DNA of 13,846 bases from an uncultured Christensenellaceae bacterium (GCA_910587805.1 CAJUNM010000040.1:1-13846), one strand, 5' to 3'; shown: positions 1 through 6,379, numbered from the stretch's first letter. The notes: a model not told the origin generated them from the letters alone. A program made the numbers and translations.

Positions 1-48
1 ATCGCAGACTTCTTGTATTTCGCTCTCTTTAATTAGCTCAATAATCAC
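1..48 (-). CDS. 5' end of an unidentified gene (partial, possible GNAT acetyltransferase)
   Basis: Only the first 16 codons are inside the window; the gene reads leftward off the edge. The start is a GTG whose upstream sequence reads AGAGGTATTAAA, a good Shine-Dalgarno site six bases from the start. The peptide (M)IIELIKESEIQEVCD stays open to the edge. The pattern of a beta strand followed by 'ESEIQEVCDL'-like residues resembles the N-terminus of GNAT N-acetyltransferases, but 16 residues cannot settle that. The coding call rests on the ribosome site, the open frame and a plausible promoter at 84-112. Confidence 0.5.
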   Translation of the reverse strand, partial: MIIELIKESEIQEVCD

Positions 49-83
49 TTTAATACCTCTAAATTATTGTTTAGCACTCTATT

Positions 84-112
84 ATTATACAACAACCCCA
101 TCAAAAAGTAAA
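84..112 (-). promoter_or_regulatory. Candidate sigma-A promoter of the left-edge gene
   Basis: Read on the minus strand, TTTACT (107-112) is followed after 17 bp by a perfect TATAAT (84-89). The -35 box matches consensus at four of six positions. The GTG start at 48 lies about 36 bases below the -10, leaving a short leader with its ribosome site. Confidence 0.5.
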
Positions 113-119
113 GTAGAAA

Positions 120-151
120 CGCACTATACCTTGCTTGCAAGGTATAGTGCG
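120..151. repeat. Perfect 15-bp inverted repeat in a divergent intergenic region
   Basis: The arm CGCACTATACCTTGC is followed by two bases (TT) and then its exact reverse complement. No T-tract follows on either strand, and neither flanking gene ends here: one starts at 48 on the minus strand and the other at 276 on the plus strand. An ordinary terminator is therefore not expected. It sits 7 bp upstream of the -35 box of the left-edge gene. A second copy of the inner GCTATAC follows at once (151-157). It could be a regulator site, a cruciform or a dispersed palindromic repeat. Confidence 0.8.
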
Positions 152-179
152 CTATACTTACATTCTGTTCCTGTGGTAA

Positions 180-196
180 AATTCCCTGTGGGAATT
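180..196. repeat. Short inverted repeat AATTCCC-TGT-GGGAATT
   Basis: There are seven-base complementary arms around TGT. The similar string TTCCTGTGG occurs at 168-176, so the CCTGTGG core is present twice within 25 bases. It lies about 40 bp upstream of the -35 box of the EIIC promoter, a position where an activator could bind. Its function is unproven. Confidence 0.4.
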
Positions 197-237
197 ACGG
201 TAATCATCGGGAGTTTTTATTTATCTTCACTGTACGC

Positions 238-266
238 TTGACAAAAATCAATAATAGATATATAAT
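238..266 (+). promoter_or_regulatory. Consensus promoter of the EIIC gene
   Basis: TTGACA (238-243), a 17-bp AT-rich spacer and TATAAT (261-266) give a perfect sigma-A promoter. Transcription should start near 273, only about three bases before the ATG at 276. The AAGGA just upstream of the ATG would then be mostly outside the mRNA, and it is also too close (two bases) to act as a normal Shine-Dalgarno site. The geometry predicts a leaderless message. Confidence 0.85.
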
Positions 267-275
267 ATAAGGACT

Positions 276-1577
276 ATGACTGACAAAAATATTATTGCGT
301 CGGATGATAAGCCCGACGAGTTCGTAAGTCCGACAGACGATCACGCGGCTCCGCCCCGCGCCGACTCCGCGGCTGCGGAAACCGAGCAAACGGACGGCGC
401 GCCGTCCGCCGAGCCGCAAACCGCGCAAGAGCCTGTCGACAAACCGAAAAAGCCGCGTAAAACCGCCAAGCAATGGTTCAAGGACGCGGCGCACCGATAT
501 TTCATCGACGCGTTTTCGGGCATGGCGCTCGGGCTGTTTTGCACGCTCATTATCGGCACTATCATAGGTCAGATCGGAGACCTTATAGGCAATAATCCGT
601 TCGGGCTTATACTGCACTATATCGGATTAACGGCAAAACAACTGATGGGCGCGGGCATCGGCGTCGGCATGGCGTTCAGTCTCAAGTCCAAAAAGCTGAC
701 GGGCTTTTCCGCCGCCGTCGCAGGCACGGTCGGCGCGAACATAACCAACATATTCGCGCTGTCGGGCGTTAATATTTACGGCGCGTCCGCCAACCCGAGC
801 ATAACCATAGGCGATCCCGTCGGCGCGTACGTTGGCGCGGTGTTCGCCATAGAAATAGCCGATCTCGTAGAGGGCAAGACCCCCGTCGACATAATAGTCG
901 TTCCGCTCACGGCGATAGTGTGCGGCACGCTCGGCGCGATCGCGCTCGGCATACCGTTCGGAATACTCTTTGCGCTCATCGGCAAGGGCGTGTCCATGGC
1001 GATAGCATGGGAACCTATCTCGTTCGGAATATTGGTATCCGTGCTGATGGGCTTATTCCTCACCCTGCCCACTTCGAGCGCGGCGTTCGGCATAATGATA
1101 TTCCGCTCGCCGCTCATAGACACGCCCGAACTGCAGCACGCGGCGGCTATAGGCGCGGCGGCGGCGTGCGCGGGCTGCTGCGCGCACATGGTCGGCTTTG
1201 CCGTGGCGAGCTTCAGAGAAAACCGCTGGAGCGGACTTGTATCCCAAGGCATAGGCACAAGCATGCTGCAAATCCCCAACCTCGGAAAAAACCCGCTTAT
1301 ACTCATTCCCGCCGTGGCGGCGTCCGCAGTAGTCGGTCCGCTCGCGTCTGCCGCGTTCGGCATAATGTGCGACGCTACGGGCGCGGGCATGGGAACTGCG
1401 GGGCTTGTCGGCGTGATACAGACGTTCATAACGTCCATAAACAACGGTCTATCGTGGTGGTACGTGCTCATAGCAGTGCTCGTTTGTTATATAATAGTGC
1501 CGGCAGGCGTCGCGCTCGGCGTGTCCGAGCTCATGCGCAAGTACAAAAAGATCAAGCTCGGCGACATGAAAATATAG
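276..1577 (+). CDS. PTS-type EIIC membrane permease (PTS_EIIC_2 family)
   Basis: A 433-residue membrane protein. Residues 1-70 or so are hydrophilic and rich in Ala, Pro, Asp and Glu, ending in a basic patch (KPKKPRKTAKQ). From about residue 75 ('YFIDAFSGMALGLF') to the C-terminus there are eight to ten hydrophobic segments, with Gly-rich loops such as 'GAGIGVGMAFSLKSKKLTGF' and 'LPTSSAAFGIMIF'. This is the pattern of the stand-alone PTS_EIIC_2 family, whose substrate is generally not known. No EIIA, EIIB or sugar-catabolic gene lies nearby, so phosphotransfer and substrate cannot be inferred. The start is fixed because no other ATG, GTG or TTG is in frame before Met83. The N-terminal extension is longer than I expect for the family. 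It is transcribed alone and ends at a strong terminator. Confidence 0.85.
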   Translation: MTDKNIIASDDKPDEFVSPTDDHAAPPRADSAAAETEQTDGAPSAEPQTAQEPVDKPKKPRKTAKQWFKDAAHRYFIDAFSGMALGLFCTLIIGTIIGQIGDLIGNNPFGLILHYIGLTAKQLMGAGIGVGMAFSLKSKKLTGFSAAVAGTVGANITNIFALSGVNIYGASANPSITIGDPVGAYVGAVFAIEIADLVEGKTPVDIIVVPLTAIVCGTLGAIALGIPFGILFALIGKGVSMAIAWEPISFGILVSVLMGLFLTLPTSSAAFGIMIFRSPLIDTPELQHAAAIGAAAACAGCCAHMVGFAVASFRENRWSGLVSQGIGTSMLQIPNLGKNPLILIPAVAASAVVGPLASAAFGIMCDATGAGMGTAGLVGVIQTFITSINNGLSWWYVLIAVLVCYIIVPAGVALGVSELMRKYKKIKLGDMKI

Positions 1578-1673
1578 CCGCACTCACCCTATCCTATGCG
1601 CGCGGCAAGCGCACGAAAAAACAGCGGTTCGCGCTGCGTATTCAACTTGATTTAATATTCGACCGACTGAGAA

Positions 1674-1721
1674 AAACAAAACAGCGGTCTCGACGTTACG
1701 ATCGAGCCGCTGTTTTATTTT
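1674..1721. terminator. Bidirectional intrinsic terminator between convergent genes
   Basis: The arms ACAGCGG-T-CTCGA and TCGAGCCGCTGT pair around an eight-base loop with one bulged T. The stem is flanked by A-rich DNA on the left (GAAAAACAAA) and TTTTATTTT on the right, so it can stop transcription of EIIC on the plus strand and of the activase operon on the minus strand. It abuts the activase stop codon at 1722-1724. Confidence 0.88.
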
Positions 1722-2666
1722 CTATCTTCTTACCGCGCCGTTGTCGCACTTATTACCCCAAGAGTCTATCAACTCGTCGTCGCGGTATACGCAAATGATC
1801 TCGCAGTGGTTTGCGCACTTGCCGCACTCGAACCCGCGCGTTTTGAATTGAACGTCGGCGGTATTAAACGAGAACGGTCGTTCGCGCCCGCTTTTTCTCG
1901 CAAGCACCGCAACGCCGTACGCGCCCATAAGGTGTCCGTTTTCGTCAACGGTTACTTCGCAGCCGACTGCGTTCTCGAACGCTTTTTTAACGCCTACGTT
2001 TTTGCTCACGCCGCCCTGAAACACTATCGGCGCGCAAATGCGCTTGCCCTTGCCGATGTTGTTTAGGTAGTTGGTTACGACCGCTTTGCACAGTCCGGCT
2101 ATTATATCCTCTTTTTTATGCCCGATCTGCGCTTTATGCACAAGATCGCTTTCCGCGAAAACCGTACAGCGCGCCGCGATATTGGTAGGGTTCTTGCTCG
2201 TGAGCGCGATCTCGCCGAAGTCCTCTACGGAAACGCCCAGCCGATTCGCCTGCGACGAAAGGAACGAGCCTGTGCCCGCCGCGCAGAGCGTGTTCATGGC
2301 GTAATCTATAACGTAGCCGTTTTCCAAAATAATAATTTTGGAATCCTGTCCGCCTATCTCGAATATGGTCCGAACGTCGGGGTGAACGGTGGTAGTGCCT
2401 ATCGCGTGCGCCGTTATCTCGTTTTTAACTACGGTCGCGCCCGTCATTACGCCTATGAGCTTGCGCGCGCTGCCCGTTGTTCCTACGGCTACAACCTCGG
2501 CTTTGGTGCCGACTTGCTTTTCGAGCGCTTTGAGCAAACGCTTGACCGCGCCCATGGGATCGCCCTCTGTCCATAAATATTCTTTGGCGATTATGTTATT
2601 GTCACCGTCGATGACCACGCCCTTTGTGGAGATCGAGCCTATGTCTATACCCAAATAACCTTTCAT
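1722..2666 (-). CDS. BadF/HgdC-type ATPase, 2-hydroxyacyl-CoA dehydratase activase (COG1924)
   Basis: A 314-residue member of the ASKHA ATPase family whose characterised members use ATP to inject one electron into 2-hydroxyacyl-CoA dehydratases or benzoyl-CoA reductases. Visible motifs are phosphate-1 GIDIGSISTKG (6-16), GTTGSARK (62-69), EIGGQDSK (103-110), NTLCAAGTGSF (125-135), AARCTVFAESD (164-174) and the adenosine-type FQGGVSKN (216-223). Cys128 and Cys167 sit where HgdC Cys127 and Cys166 bind the [4Fe-4S] cluster at the dimer interface. A C-terminal tail adds C281-x2-C284-x3-C288 and C307, a possible second metal site not found in short HgdC proteins. The ATG at 2666 has AGAGGT seven bases upstream and lies nine bases after the preceding gene. 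It is last in the operon. The family is certain; the partner and substrate are unknown. Confidence 0.9.
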   Translation of the reverse strand: MKGYLGIDIGSISTKGVVIDGDNNIIAKEYLWTEGDPMGAVKRLLKALEKQVGTKAEVVAVGTTGSARKLIGVMTGATVVKNEITAHAIGTTTVHPDVRTIFEIGGQDSKIIILENGYVIDYAMNTLCAAGTGSFLSSQANRLGVSVEDFGEIALTSKNPTNIAARCTVFAESDLVHKAQIGHKKEDIIAGLCKAVVTNYLNNIGKGKRICAPIVFQGGVSKNVGVKKAFENAVGCEVTVDENGHLMGAYGVAVLARKSGRERPFSFNTADVQFKTRGFECGKCANHCEIICVYRDDELIDSWGNKCDNGAVRR

Positions 2667-2675
2667 GATTGACCT

Positions 2676-3743
2676 CTATTTGTTTTTTCTCGCCTCTACC
2701 ATATCGTAGAACGCCTCGAGCCGCGTCCGCACGCCCGTTTCGCTCGTTTGCGAATCGAAACTGAAATGCAAAACGGGAATGTTGAAATCTTTGCTCACGT
2801 TGTCGAGTATGGGCATAGCGTCGATCTCGGGCGTGCACCCGAACGATTTTACTTGTATTATCCCGTCGCAACCCATCTTGGCAAACTTGATCGCCTCGGC
2901 GATCGTGCTGTTCGCAGTCGCGCCGATATTGAACTTTGCGTACTTTTCGGCGATCTTGCATTTTTTCTTGCCCGTTTTGTGTATGACGGACGTTGTGAAA
3001 TTCATTTCTCTGTGTACTTCCATGCCGAACTTGGCAAGCTCTTTTTCCATGAAATAATTGGAGAACGGCTCTTGCACGGTATAGTAATCGCCCACCATAC
3101 CCACCTTGCTTATCTTGGCGGGCTTGTTCGTTTCGATGTCGGCGAGCTTTTTGCGGTACGTCTTAGTCAACACCGCAAACTCTTTGCCGTTCGCAACGTT
3201 CTCGAGCTTGTTCAAATACTCCTTATACGTTGCGTCGAACTCGCCGTCGTTCACCTCGAAACCTACGTTACGGCGTATATAGTCCTCGAATTTATCGAGC
3301 GCCTGCACTATTGCTATGGTCACGGGCGCGGCGGCGGCGATCTTTACTATAGACATTTCGGGATTGATTATTTTGAAATGCTCGAATACCGATTTCGGAG
3401 AACGCCAATTGACTTCCGCCATATCGAAAAACTCGAATTTATAGCCCATGTCGCGAAGTATGCGCGCGTTAAGCTCGCCGTAATAATTAAGTCTGCATGC
3501 GCCGTAAATCTGCATAAGACAGTTCGCGCCGAGTTCCAGCGCCTCTATGTAACAGCCCATGCAGTACTTGAACGGCGCGCATACATAATCGGGGCTGTGC
3601 CTGCTGCCCAGCTCTATCGTCTTTTTAGTTATGGGCGGAGGGATCATGTAACTGACCTCGAAACCCTTTTCAAACAAGTACTTGAACGCATACGCATAGT
3701 TCGCAATATGCGGAAACGTCGCCACTATTTCGGATTTGTTCAT
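2676..3743 (-). CDS. COG3581-type protein, 2-hydroxyacyl-CoA dehydratase-like (HgdB-related)
   Basis: A 355-residue protein starting MNKSEIVATFPHIANYAYAF. The frame is open further upstream, but that part overlaps the previous gene and reads as Arg/His-rich nonsense. The ATG at 3743 has AGAGGG just upstream and overlaps the previous stop as ATGA, implying translational coupling. Cys55 (VCAPFK), Cys64 (GCYIEALELGA), Cys83 (GACRLNYYGE) and Cys303 (FGCTPEID) lie in motifs typical of the COG3581 group, related to dehydratase subunits that bind a [4Fe-4S] cluster through three cysteines. In other Firmicutes this module is fused to activase and DUF2229 modules in one large protein; here the parts are separate genes. 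The biochemical role is not established, and the product could be an electron acceptor or catalytic partner of the activase. Confidence 0.85.
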   Translation of the reverse strand: MNKSEIVATFPHIANYAYAFKYLFEKGFEVSYMIPPPITKKTIELGSRHSPDYVCAPFKYCMGCYIEALELGANCLMQIYGACRLNYYGELNARILRDMGYKFEFFDMAEVNWRSPKSVFEHFKIINPEMSIVKIAAAAPVTIAIVQALDKFEDYIRRNVGFEVNDGEFDATYKEYLNKLENVANGKEFAVLTKTYRKKLADIETNKPAKISKVGMVGDYYTVQEPFSNYFMEKELAKFGMEVHREMNFTTSVIHKTGKKKCKIAEKYAKFNIGATANSTIAEAIKFAKMGCDGIIQVKSFGCTPEIDAMPILDNVSKDFNIPVLHFSFDSQTSETGVRTRLEAFYDMVEARKNK

Positions 3744-4654
3744 TGGCGTTCCCTCTTCATTTTGATTATGTCGGCAAAGCTTTCGAGCCGCGTTTCCATG
3801 CCCGCCGTGCCGTCCTGCGAGTCGACGGTCAGCGTTATGATCGGCTTGTCGCCGTAATGCCGAACTATGTACTCGTTGACCATGCTGTCCGTGCCGCAAG
3901 GGAAAGTCGTCAAAAGGACAATGCCGTCAACCTTGTCTTTATACAGTTCGATCGCGCCCAAAAGATGCCGGTTGTACGCCCAAGGCATTGTCGTAGTCAC
4001 TGCCTTCGACGCGCCGATACATTCCGATTCGTCGAAGTACTCGGCGAATATAGGTTCGCAGCCGAGCGATTTTATGGTTTCGACAACGGGCGCGCCGACA
4101 TACCTGTCGCCCAAGTTGTACGAGTGCGCCACGAGCATTATCTTGAGTTTTTGCGATTCCTCGAGTATGCGCATTTGGTTTTGCTCGCGGAACATCTCGT
4201 AATACTTCTGCGCCTGCTTTGCCATCATGTACGCATACTTGCGCTGCGCGCGCCCAACGTGCAAGAACTTCGCCATTTTGTATACGGCTTTGCGCTCGCG
4301 ATAGACCTTTTTGTCGTAAACGTTGTAATACAGCAGTTTTACCGCCTTCTCTCTGAACGTGTTGCTTACAAGATCGGTCTGCGCCAAAAACTTAGTGCAC
4401 ATGCTGTATCCGCGCCAAAACGCAACGCGCGGAACAAACACGTAATCGCATTTATCGATCAACCAATCGACGTGCCCTATCAAAAGCTTTGTCGGCAAGC
4501 ACGTCTCGTCAATGGAGAGATTCTCTCCGCGCGTAAGTATTTCCCTGTTTGTTTCGGGACTGATTATGTAGTCTGCCCCTATCTCGTCGAAAAAGGTCGT
4601 CCAAAACTTCTCGTTCTTGAAATACAGCAGCGCCCGAGGTATACCTATCTTCAT
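3740..4654 (-). CDS. DUF2229/COG3580 acyl-CoA dehydratase activase-related protein
   Basis: A 304-residue protein beginning MKIGIPRALLYFKNEKFW, the signature opening of the DUF2229 family. The start at 4654 is preceded by GGGGAGTGAGT; the longer open frame upstream overlaps degV and is not protein-like. Cysteines that could hold an Fe-S cluster are Cys52 (DETCLPTK), Cys86 (YSMCTKF) and Cys253 (FPCGTDSM); these three contexts match the family's C-LP-K, C-x-KF and C-G-x-DS motifs as I recall them. The C-terminal 'TVDSQDGTAGMETRLESF' parallels 'SFDSQTSETGVRTRLEAF' in the next gene, so the two proteins share an ancestral domain and probably form a heterodimer like dehydratase subunits A and B. 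It starts two bases after degV ends and overlaps the next gene by four bases. Confidence 0.85.
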   Translation of the reverse strand: MKIGIPRALLYFKNEKFWTTFFDEIGADYIISPETNREILTRGENLSIDETCLPTKLLIGHVDWLIDKCDYVFVPRVAFWRGYSMCTKFLAQTDLVSNTFREKAVKLLYYNVYDKKVYRERKAVYKMAKFLHVGRAQRKYAYMMAKQAQKYYEMFREQNQMRILEESQKLKIMLVAHSYNLGDRYVGAPVVETIKSLGCEPIFAEYFDESECIGASKAVTTTMPWAYNRHLLGAIELYKDKVDGIVLLTTFPCGTDSMVNEYIVRHYGDKPIITLTVDSQDGTAGMETRLESFADIIKMKRERQ

Positions 4655-4656
4655 AC

Positions 4657-5499
4657 TCACTCCCCGAAAAACGCAACCGCTATCGCGCCCGGACCGACGT
4701 GCGTGCCTATGGTGCTGCCTATCGCAAACACGGGCAAACTGTCGACTCTGCCCTTCCACAGCCTTTCGCTGTCGCCTATATACTTAACGAGCAGTTTGTC
4801 GTCAAGCCCCGTAAAGCCGAGCGCGTACGGCATATCGAAGTTAATGCCGCCGCACTTTTCCACGAGCTGCGCGAGCAGATTGTTTCCGCGCTTGCTCCCC
4901 AATGCTTTGCCCACAAGCTTGACCTCGCCGTCGGCTATGCATACAACGGGTTTTATCGACAACAGCTCGCCTGCAAACGCAGTCGCCGCGGAAATGCGTC
5001 CGCCCATTTTCAAATAGTGCAAAGTGTCGAGCAACGCAAGCACTTGCATCTTGTTCTTATTTTCGTTAAGCAGCCGCTCTGCGTCATCTATGCCGTGATC
5101 GCGAATAAGCCGCAATGCGTACATGCACAATATCCGCTCGCCTATGCACGCGCTGAGACTGTCCACCACGCGCACGCGCGTTCCGAACTTTTTGGCTGCC
5201 GCCGCCGCGCTGACGTACGTGCCCGACAGCTTCGACGAAATGGTAATCGCCAAAACCTCGTCCGCATCCTTTAGCAGTTCGTCGAACCGTTCCGCCCAAC
5301 AAAACTCGTTTATCTGGCTCGTCTGCGGCAAAGCGTCGCTCTCTATTAGCTTCTCGTAAAACTCGCGATGCGTTATGTCCACTCCGTCCGAAAATTCCTC
5401 TTCGCCGAACCTGACGCGCATCGATATAAGCGATACTCCGAGGCTCTCCGCCTCCGATTGCGTTATGTCGGACGCCGAATCCACAACTATTTTGATCAT
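4657..5499 (-). CDS. DegV family fatty-acid-binding protein
   Basis: A 280-residue, full-length DegV/FakB-type protein. Motifs are VVDSASDI (5-12), PQTSQI (58-63, the fatty-acid carboxylate loop), ISSKLSGTY (87-95), DSLSACIG (113-120), YLKMGGRIS (162-170) and THVGPGAIAVAFF (266-278) with the conserved His267. Characterised relatives bind a fatty acid and present it to the FakA kinase for incorporation into phospholipid; no fakA-like gene is in the window. The ATG at 5499 has CAGGGAAAG upstream, and the longer frame above it runs through the promoter. As the first gene of the operon it links lipid binding to the dehydratase-like genes, though an incidental pairing is possible. Its promoter carries a palindrome (5521-5538) that suggests repressor control. 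Confidence 0.92.
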   Translation of the reverse strand: MIKIVVDSASDITQSEAESLGVSLISMRVRFGEEEFSDGVDITHREFYEKLIESDALPQTSQINEFCWAERFDELLKDADEVLAITISSKLSGTYVSAAAAAKKFGTRVRVVDSLSACIGERILCMYALRLIRDHGIDDAERLLNENKNKMQVLALLDTLHYLKMGGRISAATAFAGELLSIKPVVCIADGEVKLVGKALGSKRGNNLLAQLVEKCGGINFDMPYALGFTGLDDKLLVKYIGDSERLWKGRVDSLPVFAIGSTIGTHVGPGAIAVAFFGE

Positions 5500-5520
5500 T
5501 ATCTTTCCCTGAAAAATAAA

Positions 5521-5538
5521 TTGTTGATATATCAACAA
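5521..5538. promoter_or_regulatory. Perfect 18-bp palindromic operator candidate at the degV promoter
   Basis: TTGTTGATATATCAACAA equals its own reverse complement. The predicted transcription start (about 5536 on the minus strand) falls inside it, just downstream of the -10 box, the classic place for a repressor. The TTGAT-AT-ATCAA core resembles MarR-family sites such as the FabT box of streptococcal fatty-acid genes, but no regulator gene is adjacent and the match is by eye. A hairpin in the 5' end of the mRNA is an alternative reading. Confidence 0.65.
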
Positions 5539-5542
5539 AACT

Positions 5543-5571
5543 ATAGTATACCATCGACGCGTAAATGTCAA
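5543..5571 (-). promoter_or_regulatory. Consensus promoter of the degV operon
   Basis: On the minus strand TTGACA (5566-5571), a 17-bp spacer and TACTAT (5543-5548) form a near-perfect sigma-A promoter. It is about 45 bases from the degV ATG. It is placed downstream of the thioesterase terminator, so the degV operon is an independent transcription unit. Confidence 0.85.
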
Positions 5572-5592
5572 CCGAATCACACATATTCTCAC

Positions 5593-5625
5593 AAAACAAA
5601 AACGGTCCTATCGGTATAGAACCGT
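5593..5625 (-). terminator. Intrinsic terminator of the thioesterase gene
   Basis: On the minus strand ACGGTTCTAT, loop ACCG, ATAGGACCGT forms a ten-pair stem with one G-U pair, followed by TTTTTGTTTT. It lies about 50 bases past the thioesterase stop and just before the degV promoter. Confidence 0.88.
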
Positions 5626-5673
5626 CCGTGCGCTGCGGGCGCGATCGCGCAAGCCAAAAAAGCTACTCTCGCA

Positions 5674-6186
5674 TTACCCGATCCGCCATTTGTCGCCGAA
5701 ATCTATTTCTTTCACGTCGTCGGGCACGAAGATATTTATTTCGTCGTCTATGGGCGCGTCCGATATTTTATCGACGGGGATCATAAAGTAGCGCGCAGTG
5801 CCGTCCGCGAGCACGTTACCGTCACTATCCATTATAGCGCACTTTGCCGTGTACGCGCGCGAGAGCATTTCGGTTATAACGCCCTTGCCTATAAGCCGAA
5901 CGCCGTACGGCACCGGCTTTCTGTATTTTACGGACAGGTCTATAGTGACCGCGATCTTATCCGGTCGGGTCACCCATAACGCGCGGCCGGCAAGCTCGTC
6001 TATCATCGTCGAGATCATGCCTCCGTGCACTCTGTCGGGATAGCTTTGGTGCTCGGGCAAGAACGTAAACAGTCCGCCGACCGATCCGTCCTCCATATTA
6101 TAGAAACTCGCTTTCACTCCGAACTTGTTGTTGATGCCGCATATCAAGCACATATTGGAATTATTCTGTTTGGAAACTACTTTCAT
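5674..6186 (-). CDS. PaaI-type hotdog-fold acyl-CoA thioesterase
   Basis: A 170-residue single-domain protein. The N-terminal C13-x2-C16-GINNKFGV resembles the 'C-x2-CG-x-NN-x-GL' opening common in PaaI-like thioesterases. The active-site region HGGMISTMIDELAG (54-67) has the HGG turn and an acidic helix residue (Asp63 or Glu64). The strand 'TIDLSVKYRKPVPYG' and the late 'ADGTARYF' are also typical. It is expected to hydrolyse an acyl-CoA thioester in the cytoplasm; the substrate is unknown. The C-terminal tail of about 30 residues is acidic and beyond the core fold. The ATG at 6186 has AGGGCG upstream. It has its own promoter and terminator, and it is next to the DegV/dehydratase operon, another acyl-handling unit. 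Confidence 0.87.
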   Translation of the reverse strand: MKVVSKQNNSNMCLICGINNKFGVKASFYNMEDGSVGGLFTFLPEHQSYPDRVHGGMISTMIDELAGRALWVTRPDKIAVTIDLSVKYRKPVPYGVRLIGKGVITEMLSRAYTAKCAIMDSDGNVLADGTARYFMIPVDKISDAPIDDEINIFVPDDVKEIDFGDKWRIG

Positions 6187-6221
6187 GATTGCGCCCTGCC
6201 GTCTTTTATTTATAATATACG

Positions 6222-6250
6222 ATTATACACCAGCGGCGGAAAATTGTCAA
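6222..6250 (-). promoter_or_regulatory. Consensus promoter of the thioesterase gene
   Basis: On the minus strand TTGACA (6245-6250), a 17-bp spacer and TATAAT (6222-6227) match consensus exactly. The expected start near 6215 leaves a leader of about 29 bases. Its -35 box is only 32 bp from the -35 box of the divergent ilvB promoter, so one regulator could affect both. Confidence 0.85.
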
Positions 6251-6282
6251 ACGACCGAAAGCCGTCGGCACGGAACAAACAA

Positions 6283-6311
6283 TTGACAATTACCGTATTT
6301 TCGTATATAAT
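6283..6311 (+). promoter_or_regulatory. Consensus promoter of ilvBN
   Basis: TTGACA (6283-6288), a 17-bp spacer and TATAAT (6306-6311). Transcription should begin near 6318, giving a leader of roughly 98 bases before the ilvB ATG. Confidence 0.87.
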
Positions 6312-6349
6312 GCAAAGTATTGACAACGGCGTTGATATTTCGTTTACGG

Positions 6350-6379
6350 CAAATTTGCTTTGGGCAAGTTTGTTTTCTT
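6350..6379 (+). terminator. Terminator-like hairpin in the ilvB leader (possible attenuator)
   Basis: CAAATTTGC, loop TTTGG and GCAAGTTTG pair over nine positions with one G-U, followed directly by TTTTCTT. The stem is AT-rich and therefore weak, but placement inside the leader of a biosynthetic operon suggests partial termination or pausing. I see no T-box elements and no leader peptide transcribed from the mapped promoter, so the sensing mechanism is not apparent. Confidence 0.5.

Noticed and set aside
1622..1636. Hairpin CAGCG-GTTCG-CGCTG after EIIC.
   Set aside because: The stem is only five pairs and has no T-tract. The strong terminator at 1674-1721 explains termination.
3744..3899. 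N-terminal extension of 52 residues on the COG3581 protein.
   Set aside because: It overlaps the preceding gene and reads as His/Arg-rich noise. The ATG at 3743 has a ribosome site and an ATGA overlap with the previous stop.
2748..5017. Long plus-strand open frames (about 369 and 424 residues) opposite the dehydratase-like operon.
   Set aside because: Both are antisense to genes with clear motifs, tight spacing and ribosome sites. Their translations do not resemble proteins.
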